Assembly (NCBI RefSeq): GCF_022606355.1
Contig: NZ_JAHHZQ010000004.1
Coordinates: 620,001-684,000 of the forward strand
Reading direction: 5' to 3'
Source of the DNA: Leifsonia shinshuensis
GTDB lineage: Bacteria > Actinomycetota > Actinomycetes > Actinomycetales > Microbacteriaceae
Length of the DNA: 64,000 nt
Shown here: positions 25,088 to 35,300 of the stretch, piece after piece
Numbering within the stretch: position 1 is the stretch's first letter
How the letters are laid out: each line of letters begins with the position of its first letter
Notes under the pieces: model-generated
Told to the model about the DNA's origin: nothing
Seen by the model: only the letters and a program-made list of their open reading frames with translations
The model's database searches: none
Program-made: the position numbers and the translations under genes

Positions 25088-28036
25088 GTGAGTTCAACCG
25101 CTGCAGTTCGACCCCCGGGACGCCGCCGGGCGGCCATCTGGATCACGCTCGGCGTGATCGTGGCGCTCGTGATCCTGTTCTTCGTCTTCGCGGGGCTCTA
25201 CGCCGATGTGCTGTGGTACCAGCAGCTCGGCTACCTCAACGTGCTCACCACCCAGTGGTTCGCCGGCGCCGCGATGTTCTTCATCGGCTTCTTCGCCATG
25301 GCCCTCCCGCTGTGGCTGTCCATCCAGCTCGCCTACCGGCTGCGGCCGGTCTACGCCAAGCTCAACACCCAGCTCGACCGCTACCAGCAGGTGATCGAGC
25401 CGCTCCGCCGGCTCGCCATGTACGGCATCCCCATCGTGTTCGGCATCTTCGCGGGCGTCTCGGCCGCGAGCCGCTGGCAGGCGGCCGCGATGTGGTTGAA
25501 CGGCACGTCGTACGGCAAGACCGACCCGCTGTTCCACCTCGACATCGGTTTCTATCTCTTCGCGCTGCCGTTCTACCGCAGCGCCGTCGCGTTCGCGTCG
25601 GCGGTCGTGCTCATCGCGCTGCTGGCGACCCTCGCCACCTGCTACCTCTACGGATCCATCCGCTTCAGCGGCCGGGAGGTGCGCATCTCGCGGGCGGCGC
25701 GTGTGCAGATCGCGGTGATCGCCGCCCTCTACCTGCTGCTCCAGGGCGTCAGCATCTGGCTCGACCGCTATGCGACGGTGACCGACTCCAACGTCAACGA
25801 CATGATCAACGGCGCCGCGTACACCGACGTGAGCGCGTCCATCCCCGGCCGGGCGGTCCTCGCCGGTGCCGCGATCTTCGTCGCCGTCCTCTTCGTCCTC
25901 ACCGCGTTCACGGGTCGCTGGCGCTTCCCGGTGGTCGGCACCGCGCTGCTCATCGTGGCGGCGCTGGTGGTCGGGGCCATCTATCCGTGGGTGGTCCAGC
26001 GCTTCCAGGTCGACCCCAGCCAGAAGACGCTCGAGACCCCCTACATCCAGGATTCGATCAACGCGACGCGCGACGCGTACGGGCTCAGCGACATCCAGGT
26101 GATCCCCTATGACGCGACGACGAACGCGCAGGCGGGCGCCCTGCGCCAGGACGCGCAGACCACCGCCCAGATCCGCATCATGGACCCCGCGGTGATCAGT
26201 CCGTCGTTCCAGCAGCTCCAGCAGTTCCGGCAGTACTACTCGTTCCCGCGCAACCTCAACGTCGACCGGTACACGATCAACGGCAACGAGCAGGACGCGG
26301 TGGTCTCGGTTCGCGAGCTCAACCAGTCCGGGCTCACCAGCCGCAGCTGGTTCAACGACACCGTCGTGTACACGCACGGCTACGGGATGGTGGCCGCCTA
26401 CGGCAACCAGCGCTCGAGCGACGGCCAGCCCGTCTTCATGGAGTCGGGGATCCCGAGCACCGGCACGCTGGGCACCTACGAGCCGCGTGTGTACTTCGGG
26501 CAGCAGTCGCCGACGTACTCGATCGTCGGCGCGCCGAAGGGGGCCAAGTCGGTCGAGCTCGACTATCCGGGCGGCAGCGACAACGCGCAGCAGACCTACA
26601 CCACGTTCTCGGGTGACGGCGGTCCGAAGCTCGACAACATCTTCAAGCGACTGGTCTACGCGCTGAAGTTCCAGGATGAGCAGATCGTCCTGTCCGACGC
26701 CGTCAACAGCGACTCGCAGATCCTCTACGACCGCGACCCGATCAAGCGCGTCCAGAAGGTGGCGCCCTACCTGACCCTCGACTCGCAGGCCTACCCTGCG
26801 GTGATCGATGGGCGCATCAAGTGGGTCATCGACGGCTACACCACCAGCGACCAGTACCCGTACTCGCACGTCGGCAGCCTGAGCGACTCGATCGCTGACA
26901 CCGAGACGCCGAAGCCGGCCTACGCCTTCGACAACATCAACTACATCCGCAACTCGGTCAAGGCGACCGTCGACGCGTACGACGGTTCGGTCCAGCTGTA
27001 CGCGTGGGACGCGAAGGACCCGGTGCTGCAGACCTGGGAGAAGATCTTCCCGACCACGATCAAGCCGATCAGCGACATGAGTGCCCAGCTGCTCAGCCAC
27101 GTGCGCTACCCGTCCGACCTGTTCAAGGTGCAGCGAGCGGTGCTCGGCCAGTACCACGTCACCGACGCCGGATCGTTCTACTCGCGCGACGATGCCTGGA
27201 CCACGCCCAACGACCCGACATCGTCGCCGTCGGATCCGACCCTGCAGCCGCCGTACTACCTGACGATGCAGATGCCCGGCCAGGAGAAGCCGTCGTTCTC
27301 GCTCTACACGACGTTCATCCCTCAAGCGGCGAGCGAGTCGAGCAGATCCATTCTCAAGGGCTATCTCGCGGTGGATGCCGATGCCGGCTCGACGAAGGGC
27401 AAGAAGGCCTCCGGTTACGGCAAGCTCAGACTCCTGTCCCTCCCGTCGAGCGACACCATACCCGGGCCGGGTCAGGTGCAGAACAACTTCAACTCCGACC
27501 CGACCGTGTCTCAGGAGCTGAACCTGCTGAGACAGGGGAAGACCGACGTCATCAACGGCAACCTGCTGACGCTGCCGGTCGGTGGCGGTCTGCTCTACGT
27601 CCAACCCGTGTACGTGAAGTCGACGGGTGAGACCAGCTATCCGATCCTGCAGAAGGTGCTCGTGGCGTTCGGCGACAAGATCGCCTTCGAAGACACGCTC
27701 GATCAGGCGCTGGACTCGTTGTTCGGCGGCGACTCCGGTGCGAGCGCCGGCGACAACAACGTTCCGACGTCCGGAGGAGGAGGGACCGGCTCGGGAACGG
27801 GCACTGGTACGGGCAGCGGCACGGGTTCCGGCACGGGCTCGGGGTCCACATCCGGCCAGAATAATGCCGCTCTGCAGCAGGCCCTGCAGAGCGCCAAGCA
27901 GGCACTCGCCGATCGCGAGACCGCCCTGAAGGCCGGGGACTGGGCGGCGTACGGCGCCGCGGACGCCCGCCTGCAGCAGGCACTCCAGCAGGCGATCGCC
28001 GCAGAAGGGACCGGATCGGGCTCCGGCTCGAAGTAG
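25088..28036 (+). CDS. UPF0182 family large membrane protein
   Basis: 982 residues, GTG start with GAGAGCAAGAGG-type purines upstream. The first third holds about seven membrane helices (for example 19-42, 55-78, 108-128, 158-185, 213-230, 258-275, 286-303). A large extracytoplasmic domain follows (DPSQKTLETPYIQDSINATRDAYGL split, PAYAFDNINYIRNSVKATVDAYDG). The C-terminus is a Gly/Ser/Thr-rich linker (TGSGTGTGTGSGTG) and a short Ala/Gln-rich helix. This is the usual UPF0182 architecture; the function is unknown. A strong terminator follows. Confidence 0.95.
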   Translation: MSSTAAVRPPGRRRAAIWITLGVIVALVILFFVFAGLYADVLWYQQLGYLNVLTTQWFAGAAMFFIGFFAMALPLWLSIQLAYRLRPVYAKLNTQLDRYQQVIEPLRRLAMYGIPIVFGIFAGVSAASRWQAAAMWLNGTSYGKTDPLFHLDIGFYLFALPFYRSAVAFASAVVLIALLATLATCYLYGSIRFSGREVRISRAARVQIAVIAALYLLLQGVSIWLDRYATVTDSNVNDMINGAAYTDVSASIPGRAVLAGAAIFVAVLFVLTAFTGRWRFPVVGTALLIVAALVVGAIYPWVVQRFQVDPSQKTLETPYIQDSINATRDAYGLSDIQVIPYDATTNAQAGALRQDAQTTAQIRIMDPAVISPSFQQLQQFRQYYSFPRNLNVDRYTINGNEQDAVVSVRELNQSGLTSRSWFNDTVVYTHGYGMVAAYGNQRSSDGQPVFMESGIPSTGTLGTYEPRVYFGQQSPTYSIVGAPKGAKSVELDYPGGSDNAQQTYTTFSGDGGPKLDNIFKRLVYALKFQDEQIVLSDAVNSDSQILYDRDPIKRVQKVAPYLTLDSQAYPAVIDGRIKWVIDGYTTSDQYPYSHVGSLSDSIADTETPKPAYAFDNINYIRNSVKATVDAYDGSVQLYAWDAKDPVLQTWEKIFPTTIKPISDMSAQLLSHVRYPSDLFKVQRAVLGQYHVTDAGSFYSRDDAWTTPNDPTSSPSDPTLQPPYYLTMQMPGQEKPSFSLYTTFIPQAASESSRSILKGYLAVDADAGSTKGKKASGYGKLRLLSLPSSDTIPGPGQVQNNFNSDPTVSQELNLLRQGKTDVINGNLLTLPVGGGLLYVQPVYVKSTGETSYPILQKVLVAFGDKIAFEDTLDQALDSLFGGDSGASAGDNNVPTSGGGGTGSGTGTGTGSGTGSGTGSGSTSGQNNAALQQALQSAKQALADRETALKAGDWAAYGAADARLQQALQQAIAAEGTGSGSGSK

Positions 28037-28049
28037 TCGACGTCCTCCG

Positions 28050-28085
28050 AGAGCAGCCCGCACCGATTTCGGTGCGGGCTGCTCT
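28050..28085 (+). terminator. Rho-independent-type hairpin after UPF0182
   Basis: 15-bp perfect arms (28050-28064 and 28071-28085, AGAGCAGCCCGCACC and complement) with loop GATTTC, 13 bp after the stop codon. A short CTTG run follows and no long U-tract is present. Confidence 0.8.
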
Positions 28086-28173
28086 TGTATGCTCGGGCGC
28101 CGTGCAAAGTAGTCACGGAGCGCTCGGCCGCGCGAAATCCTGGAAGAGTACTGGCCGGACTACTTGCGCAAAC

Positions 28174-28198
28174 TTTGATTGTCCACTTTACTAACAAA
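28174..28198 (+). promoter_or_regulatory. AT-rich imperfect inverted repeat at the ROK start, candidate operator
   Basis: TTTGATTGT and ACTAACAAA (7 of 9 complementary) flank a 7-nt spacer and end one base before the ATG at 28200. The stretch is markedly AT-rich compared with its surroundings. ROK regulators often bind AT-rich palindromes and control their own genes, so autoregulation is a reasonable inference. A second pair, AAGTAGTC (28107-28114) and GACTACTT (28158-28165), lies further upstream. Confidence 0.45.
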
Positions 28199-28199
28199 C

Positions 28200-29396
28200 A
28201 TGCTCGTCGACGAAGCGCACCGCCCCACTCCCGCCGAACCTCGTCGGGCCGGGGCGGACGGACCTCTGGTCCCGGGGCGCGCGCTGCGTCCGCGCACCAA
28301 GGTGCTCCCGGAGCACGCGCGCAACCACAACCGCTCGCTCGTGCTGCAGTCGCTGTACCGCGACGGGCAGGCGAGCAGGGCGGACCTCGCCAGGGAGACC
28401 GGGCTCACCCGCGTCACCATCTCCGACCTCGTCGGCGAGTTGATCGCCGAGGGCCTGGTGGTCGAGCTCGGTCAGCGCGGCGACGCCCGCCCGGGCAAGC
28501 CGGCCGTCCTCCTGGACGTCAACCGATCGGCCACCCAGATCGTGGGCGTGGACCTCAGCGAGCACGCCGTCTTCCGCGGCGCCGTCCTCGACATCGACGG
28601 CCGGGTTCTGCGAAGCGCCGAGGTCGCCCTCGCGGGAAGCCGCGGCGAGGACGCTGCCGCGAAGGTGCTCGCGCTGGTGGACGAGCTCGTCAAGGCCGCC
28701 ACAGCGCCCATCCTCGGCATCGGGATCGGTTCCCCTGGCATCGTCGACGCGACCGGCACGGTGGTCGCGGCGCCCAACCTGGGATGGACCGATGTGCCGC
28801 TGCAACGCACGCTCGCCGAGCGGACGGGCCTGGCGGTCTTCGTCGCGAACGATGCCAACGTCGCCGTGCTGGCCGAGCACGGTTTCGGAGACGCGCACGG
28901 CGACATGATGCTCGTCAAGGTCGGCCACGGAGTGGGCTCCGGGCTGCTCGTCGCCGGCGCGCTCGTGTTCGGCAGCCGGTTCGCCGCCGGTGAGATCGGC
29001 CAGGTGATGGTCGGCACCGACGACGGCTCGGAGGGGCCCTACGACCGCGAGAAGTGCCTCGAGGCCTGGGTCGCGGTGCCCCGTCTCGAGTCCAGGATCG
29101 CAGCGGAAGCGGTCGCCGGGCGTCCCGTCGAGCCGGTGCTGCGCGAGGCGGGTCAGCGACTCGGTGTCGCCCTGGCGCCGATCGTCGGCGCCCTGAACCT
29201 CTCGGAGGTCGTGCTGAGCGGTCCGGAAGAGCTGCTGTCCGGCGCGCTGATCGACGCCCTCGGCGAGACGCTCCGCAATCGCACGATGGCGGGCTTCCAC
29301 TCCGACGTGACGCTCCGGATGACCAGTCAGGGCAGGGACATCGTGCTGCGCGGCTGCGTGGTGATGGTGCTCTCCGCCCAGCTCGGCGTGTCCTGA
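28200..29396 (+). CDS. ROK family transcriptional regulator
   Basis: 398 residues from ATG 28200 (an upstream TTG at 28179 is in frame). A winged-helix DNA-binding domain (about 45-105: ASRADLARETGLTRVTISDLVGELIAEGL in split form) precedes a ROK sugar-kinase-like domain (VGVDLSEHAVFRGAVLDIDGR, GIGIGSPGIVD, ANDANVAVLAEHG, KVGHGVGSGLLVAG). The ROK zinc motif CxCGxxGC is lost: the equivalent stretch is GTDDGSEGPYDREKCLE. It is tail-to-tail with a second ROK gene 27 bp away. No sugar genes are adjacent, so the effector cannot be inferred. Confidence 0.9.
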   Translation: MLVDEAHRPTPAEPRRAGADGPLVPGRALRPRTKVLPEHARNHNRSLVLQSLYRDGQASRADLARETGLTRVTISDLVGELIAEGLVVELGQRGDARPGKPAVLLDVNRSATQIVGVDLSEHAVFRGAVLDIDGRVLRSAEVALAGSRGEDAAAKVLALVDELVKAATAPILGIGIGSPGIVDATGTVVAAPNLGWTDVPLQRTLAERTGLAVFVANDANVAVLAEHGFGDAHGDMMLVKVGHGVGSGLLVAGALVFGSRFAAGEIGQVMVGTDDGSEGPYDREKCLEAWVAVPRLESRIAAEAVAGRPVEPVLREAGQRLGVALAPIVGALNLSEVVLSGPEELLSGALIDALGETLRNRTMAGFHSDVTLRMTSQGRDIVLRGCVVMVLSAQLGVS

Positions 29397-29423
29397 TGAC
29401 GCCGGTCGCCGCTCACGCGCCGT

Positions 29424-30563
29424 TCAACGCGCCCAGCTGACGCCGAGCGTCGACTGGAGGGCGTACTGCGCCGCACCGCGGAACGGCTGCTCCAGTGCGG
29501 TCTTGGCGTACCGGAAGCTGAGCGGCATCGCCGCCCGCACGGGATGCCGCGCGGCCTCGGCCCGCACGTGCCCGATGAAGTCGGCGCCGAGTTTGGGGGC
29601 GGCCCCGCCGAGCACGATGTTGGGCACGTCGAGCGCAGCTCCCACCATGAGGAGTGCGCGGGCCAGCGTTCTGGCGCCGGTTGCGATCCTCTCGCGCGAC
29701 TCGGGGAGGGCGGCGAGGGCCGCGACGTCCACGGCCTCCAGATCGGCGCCGTGGGGGAGCCCCAGGAGGCTGGTGACCGAGACGACCTCTTCGAGGCAGC
29801 CGCGATTGCCGCACGCGCACACGGGCGCGTCGTCGCCGAAGAGCACAGGGACGTGGCCGATCTCGCCCGCACGGTGGGAGGCGCCGGCCAGCACCGCGCC
29901 GTCGACGATCACCGCAGCGCCGACGCCGGTGCTGAGCGAGACGAACAGCAGGTTGGCGCCGAACTCGTCCGAGACCTCGTAGTCGGCGATCGCCTCGGCG
30001 TCCGCGTCGTTGACGAGCCGCACCGGGGCGGACACGATCCCGGAGAGCTCGCGCCCCAGATCGACGTCGACCCAGCCGAGCTGCACGCTCTCCCGGATCA
30101 GGTCGCCGTCGGCGATGCCGGGCACCTGGATGCCCACGGCGGTGACCCGCGCGGTCGTCGCCGCAGCCAGTCTGCGCACGACCGAACGGACGTCGTCGAG
30201 CGTCGCCGTGCTCGTCGTGCGGTGGGCGATGCTCGTGACGACGTCGCCGAGGAGGTCGACCACCGCCCCGCGGACGAGCCCCGGCTGCACGATCACCGAA
30301 AGCAGCACGTTGTGCTCCGCGTCCACGCGCAGCGTCGTGGCGCGCTTGCCGCCTGTGCTCTCGGCCAGCCGGCCCTCGATGACGAGTCCATCGGCGATCA
30401 GACCGGCGAGAAGCGACGAGACGGTGGCGGAGGTCAGGCCCGTCCGGCGGGCGATGGCGGCGCGCGTGGCGAGCCCGTCGCCCGACAGCACCAGCTGGAG
30501 CGCCGTGGTCAGGTTGCGCTCGCGCACGGCGGACTGCGTCGCCTTGCCGTGTTCGTCTGCCAC
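29424..30563 (-). CDS. ROK family transcriptional regulator with intact zinc motif
   Basis: 379 residues, GTG start with GAGGAGGA upstream. An N-terminal winged helix (TRAAIARRTGLTSATVSSLL split; about 30-75) is followed by the ROK domain with GIQVPGIADGD, NDADAEAIADYE, SLSTGVGAAVIVDG, AGEIGHVPV and the zinc signature CACGNRGCLEE. Unlike its convergent neighbour it keeps the cysteines. It is divergent from an isochorismatase-family gene with 37 bp between starts; regulation of that gene is possible but inferred from position only. Confidence 0.92.
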   Translation of the reverse strand: MADEHGKATQSAVRERNLTTALQLVLSGDGLATRAAIARRTGLTSATVSSLLAGLIADGLVIEGRLAESTGGKRATTLRVDAEHNVLLSVIVQPGLVRGAVVDLLGDVVTSIAHRTTSTATLDDVRSVVRRLAAATTARVTAVGIQVPGIADGDLIRESVQLGWVDVDLGRELSGIVSAPVRLVNDADAEAIADYEVSDEFGANLLFVSLSTGVGAAVIVDGAVLAGASHRAGEIGHVPVLFGDDAPVCACGNRGCLEEVVSVTSLLGLPHGADLEAVDVAALAALPESRERIATGARTLARALLMVGAALDVPNIVLGGAAPKLGADFIGHVRAEAARHPVRAAMPLSFRYAKTALEQPFRGAAQYALQSTLGVSWAR

Positions 30564-30600
30564 TGTCCTCCTCGAGACCCCCGGTTTACGACCCTAGCGA

Positions 30601-31140
30601 ATGCGGCGCATGATGGAGCGCATGGGATATGGCCTCATCCTCGTCGACGTACAGCGGAACATGCTGGAAGGTCGGGACGCCGTCGCCGGCGCAGCCGCCT
30701 TCCGCGACCTGCTCTCCGGTCTGCTCGACGCCGCCAGAGACGCCGACGCTGCGATCATCCATGTCAAGAACGACGGCCGCGCCGGCGACCCGGACGAGCC
30801 GGGCACCCCCGGCTGGGAGCTGGTGTTCGCGCCGTTGCCCGGTGAGCCGGTGGTGCGCAAGGACGCGGCGAACACGTTCGAGTCCAACCCGGCCCTCGCG
30901 GATGTGCTGCGCGCGATGGGTGTCGACACCGTGGTGGTCGCGGGGCTGCAGAGCGAGTACTGCGTCCAGGCCACCGCTGTCGGGGCGCTCGAGCGCGGTT
31001 TCGATGTCATCGTCCCCGCCGGCGCCCACTCGACCTACGACGACGGCGAGCCCGCGGCCGACATCGTCGAGCGCGTCACGCTCGAGCTCGTCGCGGCGGG
31101 GGTGGAGGTCCCGGAGCTCGACGAGCTCACCTTCGACTGA
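30601..31140 (+). CDS. Isochorismatase-family cysteine hydrolase
   Basis: 179 residues from the first ATG; in-frame ATGs at 30610, 30613 and 30622 are equally plausible, and MGYGLILVDVQ at 30622 fits family starts best. The catalytic triad is visible: aspartate of LILVDVQ, lysine of IHVKNDG and cysteine of SEYCVQATA, after the typical VVAGLQ with cis-peptide region. Members hydrolyse amides or enol ethers (nicotinamidase, isochorismatase, others); the substrate is not determinable. The last 106 nt overlap the 3' end of jetD on the other strand. Confidence 0.9.
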   Translation: MRRMMERMGYGLILVDVQRNMLEGRDAVAGAAAFRDLLSGLLDAARDADAAIIHVKNDGRAGDPDEPGTPGWELVFAPLPGEPVVRKDAANTFESNPALADVLRAMGVDTVVVAGLQSEYCVQATAVGALERGFDVIVPAGAHSTYDDGEPAADIVERVTLELVAAGVEVPELDELTFD

Positions 31141-32291
31141 AGGCGAAGCGCCGCAGCCAGCGCCTCGACGGCGACGGCGTGACCGAGCCGCTCCTGCTCG
31201 AGGCGGTGCGGCCCTTCTGCGACGACGGCCAGCGCGTCGAGCTCGGCCGGAGTGAGCGTGTCCTCCGGCGGGTCCGCACGCGTCGCGTCGGGCACCGCGA
31301 GATGACGATGGCGTGCGAACGTCGAAGTGTCCATCAGGACCGACGAGAGCCGCGGGAGGATCGCGCGGGCGCGCGACAGGAGCGTGAGCCCTGCTCGGTC
31401 GAGGTCGCCCCAGTACACGACCTCCGCGGACAGCACCCACGGAAGCAAGCCCAGCGGACGGACATTGTTGCCCAGAGAGTGGATGATGACCAGGCCTGGC
31501 ACATCGCCGAGGACGAACGCGGACTCCTTGTTCTCCACCACCAGCACCCGGGCGGGCGCGACGGGCAGAGCGGCGAGCTCGTCGACCGGCGCCCGCAGGT
31601 GCCTCACGCCGCCGACGCGGGCGCGGTCGGCAGGGTCGCAGAGGATCAGGTCGGCCTGCGCGGGAGGGACCACGAGCCCGAGGGCGTCCAGGTCGCGTTG
31701 GTCGAGATCGTCCTCCGTGATGTCGGCGGTGTCGTCGGACCCGAGGAGAGCCAGCACTCGTCCGCGGTTCCGCGCCAGCCACTTGGTGTGCATCCCCTCG
31801 ATCGGCACGGCGCGGGGGAGCAGGCCGCTCCGCGGGTTCTCGCGGAAGAAGACGGCTGCCGCCACCGCGAGGCGGAAGTCGGGCTCCGCGAGGGCGAGGA
31901 TCGACGCGATCCGGTGCTGCGGCCGGAAGCCGAGGGCGCCGAGCTCGGTCCAACGGGCACCGGCGATGGCCCACGTGGCGCGATCGCCGTCGTCGATCGC
32001 GGCCAAGGCGCCGACCGTGGCGAAGTCGAGACGGGCCGGAACCGTCACCGGGCCGAACGCGGTCTTGGGCCGGGTGATCTCGGTGAGCGTGACGCCCTCC
32101 GCTCGGTCGGCCCAGTCGTACCAGTCGTCAGCCCAACGATCGACATCGTCGCGCCGGGTCACGATCGTCCGGGCATCGGGAGGGCTCAGCGACACCGTCA
32201 GCGACATCGACCCGGGCGCCACGAGCTCCCGGCTCCAGCCGTTCGCGAAGCGCTCGCGGAGCAGGCGCAGCGTCTCCTCGAGCGTTCTCAC
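31035..32291 (-). CDS. jetD: Wadjet anti-plasmid nuclease subunit JetD (MksG)
   Basis: 418 residues, GTG start 13 nt after jetC. N-terminal DUF3322 region (WADDWYDWADRAEG, VPIEGMHTKWLARN) and a C-terminal DUF2220/Toprim-like nuclease with acidic residues in VVENKES (E253) and YWGDLDRAG (D296, D298). JetD cuts closed circular DNA after extrusion by JetABC. The last ~34 residues (from about 385) are a Ser/Thr-rich tail encoded opposite the isochorismatase gene. They look like read-through beyond the natural domain end (ALRLQSK) and are probably dispensable; that is inference. Confidence 0.93.
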   Translation of the reverse strand: MRTLEETLRLLRERFANGWSRELVAPGSMSLTVSLSPPDARTIVTRRDDVDRWADDWYDWADRAEGVTLTEITRPKTAFGPVTVPARLDFATVGALAAIDDGDRATWAIAGARWTELGALGFRPQHRIASILALAEPDFRLAVAAAVFFRENPRSGLLPRAVPIEGMHTKWLARNRGRVLALLGSDDTADITEDDLDQRDLDALGLVVPPAQADLILCDPADRARVGGVRHLRAPVDELAALPVAPARVLVVENKESAFVLGDVPGLVIIHSLGNNVRPLGLLPWVLSAEVVYWGDLDRAGLTLLSRARAILPRLSSVLMDTSTFARHRHLAVPDATRADPPEDTLTPAELDALAVVAEGPHRLEQERLGHAVAVEALAAALRLQSKVSSSSSGTSTPAATSSSVTRSTMSAAGSPSS

Positions 32292-32304
32292 CAGGCGGAG
32301 CCCC

Positions 32305-35300
32305 TCACTCCGGCAGGAGGGCGAGTCGCTCGCCCTCCAGCGCCTCGCGGATGCTGAGCGAGTAGATGCGAGAGAAGCCGGGTCGGGCCGGGTCGCCCGT
32401 GATGTAGGCGACCGACTCGACGTGTTCCTCGAAGGCGTTGACCTTGTCGCGCGGCGCGCCGACGATGAGCTGGAAGCCGAGCCCGCGGAAGGCTGCGAGC
32501 GCGCGACCCGTGTACTCGTTGTCGGCCTTGACGAAGCCCTCGTCGAGCACGATGGGCGCGTAGGTCGGGATCGCGTCCGTACCGTCGCCCAGCCGGTACC
32601 GCAAGGCGGCGCCGAGCACGAAGGCGATCAGCTCCTGGCCTTCTCCTCCCGACTTTCCCGCGACGCCCTCGTGGACGATCTGGGTGCCGTCGGCACGGGT
32701 CTCGATCGCGCGGAACTGGTAGTGCTCGCGCGCGTCGAGGACACGCCGGCGCCAGGCCTCGCCCGCCCGCGATCGCTCCTCGAGGCGCGACAGGTCGCGT
32801 CGGAGTTCGAGGAAGTCGCGTTCGACGGCGGAGGCATCTCTGCGGTCCGAGCCCGCCTGGCCGGAGGTGTGCCGCCGGAGCGTGCGCGTGAACTCGTGGA
32901 GGTCGCTGTTCGAGATCGGGCGCGGCTCGATGTCGAGCGTCGAGCCCTGCCGGAACTCGATTCCGCGGAGAGCGTTCGAGATCGGCCGCACCCCGCGCCG
33001 GATCGTGTGGCCGTCGTCCTCGATCTGGCGGAGCAGCGCCCGCAGGCTGTCGCCCATGCTCGCTCCCGCCTTCACGAGCCAGTCGGCTTTCGCACGGGGC
33101 AGGTCGTCCTCGACGAGGGTGCGGTGGATGGCGAGCACAGCGGGCAGGCTGTCGATCGTGGCGTCGATCTCGGCAGTGGGATCCAGGTCGCGGAACCGTT
33201 CGAGCGTGAGCACGATCACCTCCGAGAGGTGCTCGACGCTGTGCTGGTGCGTGTCGATCTGGTCGCGCAGCGCTCCCAGCGCCTCGGCGTAGCGGCGATC
33301 GACGTCGGCGGACTGCTTCGGCGCCGCGAACGGGAGGGTCCCGAGCAGCAGGCGCTCGTCCGGTGTGAGCGGGGTGTTGCGCTCCAGCGTGTCGGCGACG
33401 CTGTCCTCGATGTCGTTGAGGTCGGCGTGCTCCGCCTCGAGCTCGTCGAGCTTCGCCTGGATAGCGGCCGAGCGCTTCGCCGCCGCGATGCGGGCGCGGT
33501 CGTGCCGGTCCGCCTCGTCCTGGAGCGCCGCGGCCTCCGGGTTGTCGACGGCAACCCGGGCGAGCTGAGCGGTGAGCTCGGCCACCCGGGCCTCGTGGGG
33601 GAGGAGCTCGATCGCGTCCCACTCGACGGCACGGACGGCGGCGAGTGCTTCGCCGCGGCCCCGCGCCGCGCTGTGCGCGGCCTCCGCCCGGTCCGATTCG
33701 GCGCGTGCCTCGCCGAGCTCGATCTCCAGCTCGGCGATCCGCGACGCCAGCTCGTGAATGCGCGGGGCGTTGTCGAGTCCGATCCAGGACGCGGTGCGGC
33801 GGTCGTCCTTGATGACGCGTCCGCGCGCGGCGGACCGCATGCCTGCGCGCGTCACCGCCGCGGAGATGCCCGCACCGCGCGGCGCATCGAGCTCGTCGGG
33901 CGACTCGACGCACAGCACGCTGCGGTCGCGGACGAGCTCGTCGTGGAGCCAGCCCCAGAACGGGCTGGCCTCGTCGAAGTGAAGCAGGGCGGGAACGGTC
34001 CGGTCGATCGGGTCGAGCTCGGGCGCGCGTCCGGCCGTGGCGGGCACCAGCACGACCCGTCCGCGCATGTCGCCGTCGTTGACGAACCGTCGGACGGCCG
34101 CGAAGCTGCGCTCGTCGACGAGGAGGTGCGTCGCCGTCTCCCCGAGCACGGCCTCGACCGCTCGGCTCCAGTCCCGGCGCCCGGCGGCCACCTCGAACAG
34201 CTCGCCCACGTACGGGAGGCTGGTGGCCGGGAGGCCGACGCCCGCAGCGATGCGGCGCCGACGCTCGTCCGCGTCGGCCGGCACGTTGCTGCTGCGCTGC
34301 TCGTACGAGCGCTTCTCCTCGGCGGCAGCGGCGATGGCCTTCTTGGCGGCGTCGACGCGACCGGCGAGCTCGTAGCGCTGCGCCTTCTCGTCGTCGTCGG
34401 ACGCGGCGGCCGTCAGAAGGGCTTCCGCCTGCTCCTGCAGTCGGGCGAGCTGCTCGGCGGACTCCGGCGCGTCCAGTCCGGCCCGGGCGAACATGGCGTC
34501 GGCCGCGGCCCGATCCCGTCTCTGGGCCAGCAGGAAACGCTCGGCCGAGTCCAGTTCGCGGCGCAGGGCCACCGACGGGTCCCCGCCGAGGGCGGTCAGG
34601 CGGGCCTGCGCGTCCTGCAGGGCACGGTGCGCCGTGCCCTCGTCCGACTCGGCGGTACGGCGGAGCGTCTCCTGTTCGCGCTTGCGCTCGCGGACCGCGT
34701 CCACCTGGCCGGAGACCCAGTCGCGCACGTGCTCGGCGAGCCAGACCCGCAGGCGCGGGTCGTCCTCGCCCTCCGCGGGGCTCAGCAGCAGGCGCTTGCC
34801 CGTCGCGTCGTCACGCGCGGCCTCGAGCTGCTCCGCCCGGGCGGGGATATCCGCCAGCACCTCCAGCTTGCGCCGGGTGGTCTCGAAGACGTCGTAGAGT
34901 GCGGAGGCCTCACGGTAGCTGCTGAGCGTGGTCTCCCACCGGGACAGCGCGCGGGGCTCGGTCAGCACGAAGCTCTTGAACAGCTCGTCGATCGAGAAGA
35001 CGCCCTTCGACGCCTGCGCGCGGCGCAGCAGAGTGAGCGCCTTCAGCTGCGACTCGTCGCTGCCGCCGATGCCGAGCTCCTCGCAGAGCCGCACGCGCAG
35101 CTCGGGCTGCGAGGAGGTCACGAGGTCGCGCTCCGGGTGCACCAGCCGGCCGAGGGAGGCGCGCGTGAGCGGCGACGAGCTCCCCGGTTCCTGCACCAGC
35201 TCGGTCAGGCGCGCGAGCGGGAACTCCCCGTGCGCCAGGAGGTAGACGGTCGCCGAGGTGACCTCGTCCTGCGTCGAGGTGTCCGGGCCGATCCAGGCGA

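Noticed and set aside
25094-28063. Long open frame of 989 codons on the minus strand opposite the UPF0182 gene
   Set aside because: Arg/Val/Asp-rich composition without any domain; it is a mirror frame caused by high GC codon bias. The plus-strand protein has clear membrane helices and a known family.
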